Shown one piece after another: positions 3,365 to 5,205 of a stretch of DNA of 5,205 nt (its first letter is position 1; the number at the start of each line of letters is the position of its first letter). The position numbers and the translations under genes were made by a program. The stretch covers positions 1 through 5,205 of the forward strand of contig CAMWUS010000118.1 of NCBI GenBank assembly GCA_947177495.1, written 5' to 3'. The notes under the pieces are model-generated. The model was not told where the DNA came from and made no database searches. It worked only from the letters and a program-made list of their open reading frames with translations. The stretch comes from an uncultured Clostridia bacterium. GTDB lineage: Bacteria; Bacillota; Clostridia; Christensenellales; Borkfalkiaceae.

Positions 3365-5205
3365 TTATAAACGCAATCTTCTGCGAGGGATATCGGAATT
3401 GTTGCCGCTTTCTGCGGGCTGCTGTGCAGGCTGGTTTTCAGATTGCGGTGCAGACTGCTGTGCGGGCTGTGCCGTTACCGTAGGTTGCTGTGCAGGCTGT
3501 GCGGTAGGCGGCATGTTGATTTGCACGGACATTGCCGGCTGTTGTGCCTGTGCCGCAGGAGCCGCTTGCGGTGCCTGTTGCTGTGCGTTTGAGTTATTGT
3601 TGCCCAAAATCATGTGAGTAAGAGACGATACGATTGCTTCACCCAACATGTTAGCCGCGTTTTCCGTGATTTTCACCGTCGTGTCCCGCGTGGGCGCTGT
3701 CTGTGGGAGCGGTTGCTGCACCATAGGCATCTGCGGCATCATCGGTTGCATAGGCATTTGCGGTTGCATACCGGGGTACATACCGTTCATGGGCATACCG
3801 TTCGGCAACATAGGCATTTGCGGATATGCAGGCGAAACCGCTTGGTTCTGTGCCTCCTGCGCAATTCTCGCAATTCTCTCCTCTGCAAGTCTTGCTCTAT
3901 CCTCCGCCGCACGCGTGCGCTCTTCCGCAATGCGGATTGCTTCGCTCGTCTGATATTCGTCTGCCGCACTGTCTCCGCCGCCGAATTGTTGCATCATTTG
4001 CGGCATCATCATCTGAGGCATCATGGGCATTTGCGGCATTTGAGGCATCTGAGGTTGCTGCTGAATTTGAGGTTGCTGCATCATCTGAGGAGGCATCTGA
4101 GGCATCATATGTTGCATCATCTGCTGCGAACGCAATTCCGCCATACGCTCCTCGCGTTCCATGCGTTTCTCTTCTTTGCGCTCCTCTTCGCGGCGGCGCT
4201 CTTCTTCGCGCTTCCGCTCTTCTTTCGCTTCTGCGTCCGCTCTGCGTTGTTCTTCGAGCTGTTCCTGACGAATGCGCTCTTCCTCGAATTCGCGTTTGCG
4301 CTGTTCTTCGATAAGAATTTGCTTCTTCTTTTTACGCTTAACCGCTATTACGATTATCAAGATAAGCAGTAGCAGCGCAAGGGCGATCAATAATATCCAC
4401 CACCAGCTCTTCAAGAACGTCATTACGTTCTGGAAGAATGCTGCTGCACCCGAAAGCGGGATTGCATAACTGTAATCGCGCGTGGACGATGCAATTCCGT
4501 TCTTGTCGATGCTTCCGCCGTCGAACTCGAAGTTATTCGCATCCTTTCCGCCAATGCTGAATACGTACCAATAATCCTTGTTCTTCTCGATTTCCGAACC
4601 GTCTGCCAATGCAGTCTGGCTCGCCGCACTGTCGTAAACCATGCGACCGAATACCACTTCTGCGCCGTTGTCCGTATACTCTGCGGGCAACACGTACATA
4701 GGCGTGCCGTCTTCGAGATACGTGATGTTCGGGCAGTTGGGTGCCTTAGGGGAAGCAAGCTTAGCGCGGTGAATGGTTAACGTGTAGTCGAGCGTCGTGC
4801 TCGAGGTAGGCGTTACAGTCGCCAAATCATCCGTTTCGCCGTCGAGGAGCGCCGCAAGCGGTAACGTTACGGTACCGTTGCTTTGCGCAAACTCATAGTT
4901 GTCAACGTACTCGTCTTTAATGGCAATGGTTACCGTGTAGGTATCGGCGTTGCGCAACGTCTTGATTTTAGTGAGCGACATCTTCGTACTGTCGAAGCCG
5001 CTCAACACGCCCAACTCTTGGAGTGCCGCCGCGTCGCCGTAGGAAAGTCCCGTGAACGCGAAGTTGCTCAGTGTAGGCAATGCAAGCTGTTGCTTGGAAA
5101 TCTCGAATTCGTACGAAACGCTCGTAACGATATTGCCCTTTTCCTCGCTTGCGTTCTTCCACTTAAAGTAGCCGTTGAGATCCAAACGAATGGTATGTTC
5201 GCCTG
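3365..5205 (-). CDS. Membrane-anchored surface protein with long low-complexity cytoplasmic tail (5' end outside window)
   Basis: 612 complete codons are visible and the frame is still open at 5205. The TTG at 5185 is an internal Leu codon, not a start. Order of parts: two related beta-rich extracellular modules (about 4862-5122 and 4466-4792), each opening with a strand plus a K..L..P motif (FEISKQQLALP, LTIHRAKLASP) and closing with a strand ending NYEF or NFEF. They resemble Ig/MBG-like repeats of Gram-positive surface proteins. One transmembrane helix follows (4340-4405, WWWILLIALALLLLILIIV) with KRKKKK on its inner side, so the rest should be cytoplasmic. The tail has a Glu/Arg/Lys-rich helix (4130-4309), a Met/Pro/Gln-rich stretch (3986-4126), a second charged heptad helix (3842-3943), a second Met/Pro stretch (3704-3823), a short ordinary-looking segment (3599-3688), an Ala/Gln/Pro stretch (3410-3586) and a basic end, RRRLRL. 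No LPXTG sorting signal is present. I cannot assign a function; adhesion outside linked to an inner scaffold is inference. Confidence 0.85.
   Translation of the reverse strand, partial: GEHTIRLDLNGYFKWKNASEEKGNIVTSVSYEFEISKQQLALPTLSNFAFTGLSYGDAAALQELGVLSGFDSTKMSLTKIKTLRNADTYTVTIAIKDEYVDNYEFAQSNGTVTLPLAALLDGETDDLATVTPTSSTTLDYTLTIHRAKLASPKAPNCPNITYLEDGTPMYVLPAEYTDNGAEVVFGRMVYDSAASQTALADGSEIEKNKDYWYVFSIGGKDANNFEFDGGSIDKNGIASSTRDYSYAIPLSGAAAFFQNVMTFLKSWWWILLIALALLLLILIIVIAVKRKKKKQILIEEQRKREFEEERIRQEQLEEQRRADAEAKEERKREEERRREEERKEEKRMEREERMAELRSQQMMQHMMPQMPPQMMQQPQIQQQPQMPQMPQMPMMPQMMMPQMMQQFGGGDSAADEYQTSEAIRIAEERTRAAEDRARLAEERIARIAQEAQNQAVSPAYPQMPMLPNGMPMNGMYPGMQPQMPMQPMMPQMPMVQQPLPQTAPTRDTTVKITENAANMLGEAIVSSLTHMILGNNNSNAQQQAPQAAPAAQAQQPAMSVQINMPPTAQPAQQPTVTAQPAQQSAPQSENQPAQQPAESGNNSDIPRRRLRL
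3410..3586 (-). repeat. Ala/Gln/Pro low-complexity coding repeat
   Basis: The encoded segment is dominated by Ala, Gln and Pro, with recurrent AQPAQQ and PAQQP units. At DNA level the 13-mer gctgtgcaggctg (plus strand) occurs identically at 3421-3433 and 3487-3499, so the repetition is partly at nucleotide level and the length may vary between strains. Confidence 0.75.
3704..3823 (-). repeat. Met/Pro/Gln-rich coding repeat, distal copy
   Basis: It encodes PQMPML, NGMPMNGMYPGM and QPQMPMQPMM-type units. The plus-strand unit taggcatttgcgg recurs near 3751, just inside the 5'-most end of the array, and near 3811. It resembles the array at 3986-4126, from which it is separated by the second charged helix. 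Confidence 0.7.
3842..3943 (-). other. Second charged helix with heptad repeats (protein region)
   Basis: The encoded segment has three near-identical heptads, AEERTRA, AEDRARL and AEERIAR, and then IAQEAQN. Ala and Ile/Leu recur on one face and Glu/Arg alternate elsewhere, as in a coiled coil or a stable charged single helix. It lies between the two Met/Pro/Gln-rich stretches of the surface-protein tail. Confidence 0.7.
3986..4126 (-). repeat. Met/Pro/Gln-rich coding repeat, proximal copy
   Basis: About 47 codons made almost only of Met, Pro and Gln (PQMPQMPMMPQMM and similar). On the plus strand it appears as a degenerate array of ggcatctga and ggcatttg units. It follows the Glu/Arg/Lys-rich helix and is predicted to lie in the cytoplasm. 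Such tracts expand and contract easily. Confidence 0.75.
4130..4309 (-). other. Glu/Arg/Lys-rich long charged helix (protein region)
   Basis: About 60 residues beginning EEQRKREFEEERIRQ and continuing with EERKREEERRREEER, directly after the membrane anchor. Acidic and basic residues alternate at helical spacing with very few hydrophobic residues, which suits an isolated single alpha-helix or a weak coiled coil acting as a rigid spacer away from the membrane. Confidence 0.75.

Noticed and set aside
3986..4126. CRISPR-like or satellite array
   Set aside because: The units are 8-9 nt, degenerate, in frame and coding, with no spacers of regular length.
3614..4372. Long plus-strand ORF rich in His, Leu and Arg
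   Set aside because: It is the antisense image of the Met/Pro/Gln and Glu/Arg codon repeats of the surface-protein gene. It has no ribosome binding site and no family resemblance.
5183..5185. TTG at 5185 as start of the surface protein
   Set aside because: The frame remains open with ordinary coding sequence to the window edge, and no ribosome binding site precedes it.

Overview
The window reads as a stretch of a low-to-mid GC Gram-positive-type bacterium, most likely an uncultured Bacillota of the Clostridia kind. The evidence is the rpsL-rpsG-fusA (str) operon order, strong AGGAGG-type ribosome binding sites, sigma-A-type promoters, S12, S7 and ABC-F proteins that resemble Bacillus/Clostridium versions, and a large cell-surface protein. 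The exact lineage is inference. Every recognised gene is on the minus strand, so the window is transcribed from right to left.

Layout in transcription order. (1) 5205-3365: the 3' part of a large membrane-anchored surface protein. It has two extracellular beta-rich modules, one transmembrane helix, and a roughly 320-residue cytoplasmic tail made of charged helices and Met/Pro/Gln-rich low-complexity sequence. It ends at a textbook terminator (3291-3330). (2) 3181-1607: a monocistronic YkpA/YbiT-type ABC-F ATPase with its own extended -10 promoter. (3) 1606-1330: a compact control region in which a near-consensus promoter for the str operon sits inside the terminator of the ABC-F gene, followed by a structured leader of about 175 nt. 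(4) 1329-958: rpsL (S12). (5) 957-585: a 373-nt gap between rpsL and rpsG, unusually long, and packed with consecutive hairpins enclosed by a 9-bp long-range pairing. This is the best candidate here for an undescribed RNA element. (6) 584-114: rpsG (S7), then after 12 nt the first 33 codons of fusA (EF-G), cut by the window edge.

rpsL, rpsG and fusA build the small-subunit decoding centre and head and supply the translocase. The ABC-F protein probably also acts on the ribosome, so the right-hand end of the str locus is all translation. The surface protein is an unrelated, independently terminated unit. The two most interesting items are the structured RNA between rpsL and rpsG and the promoter-in-terminator arrangement ahead of rpsL. 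The cytoplasmic tail of the surface protein is the oddest protein feature.
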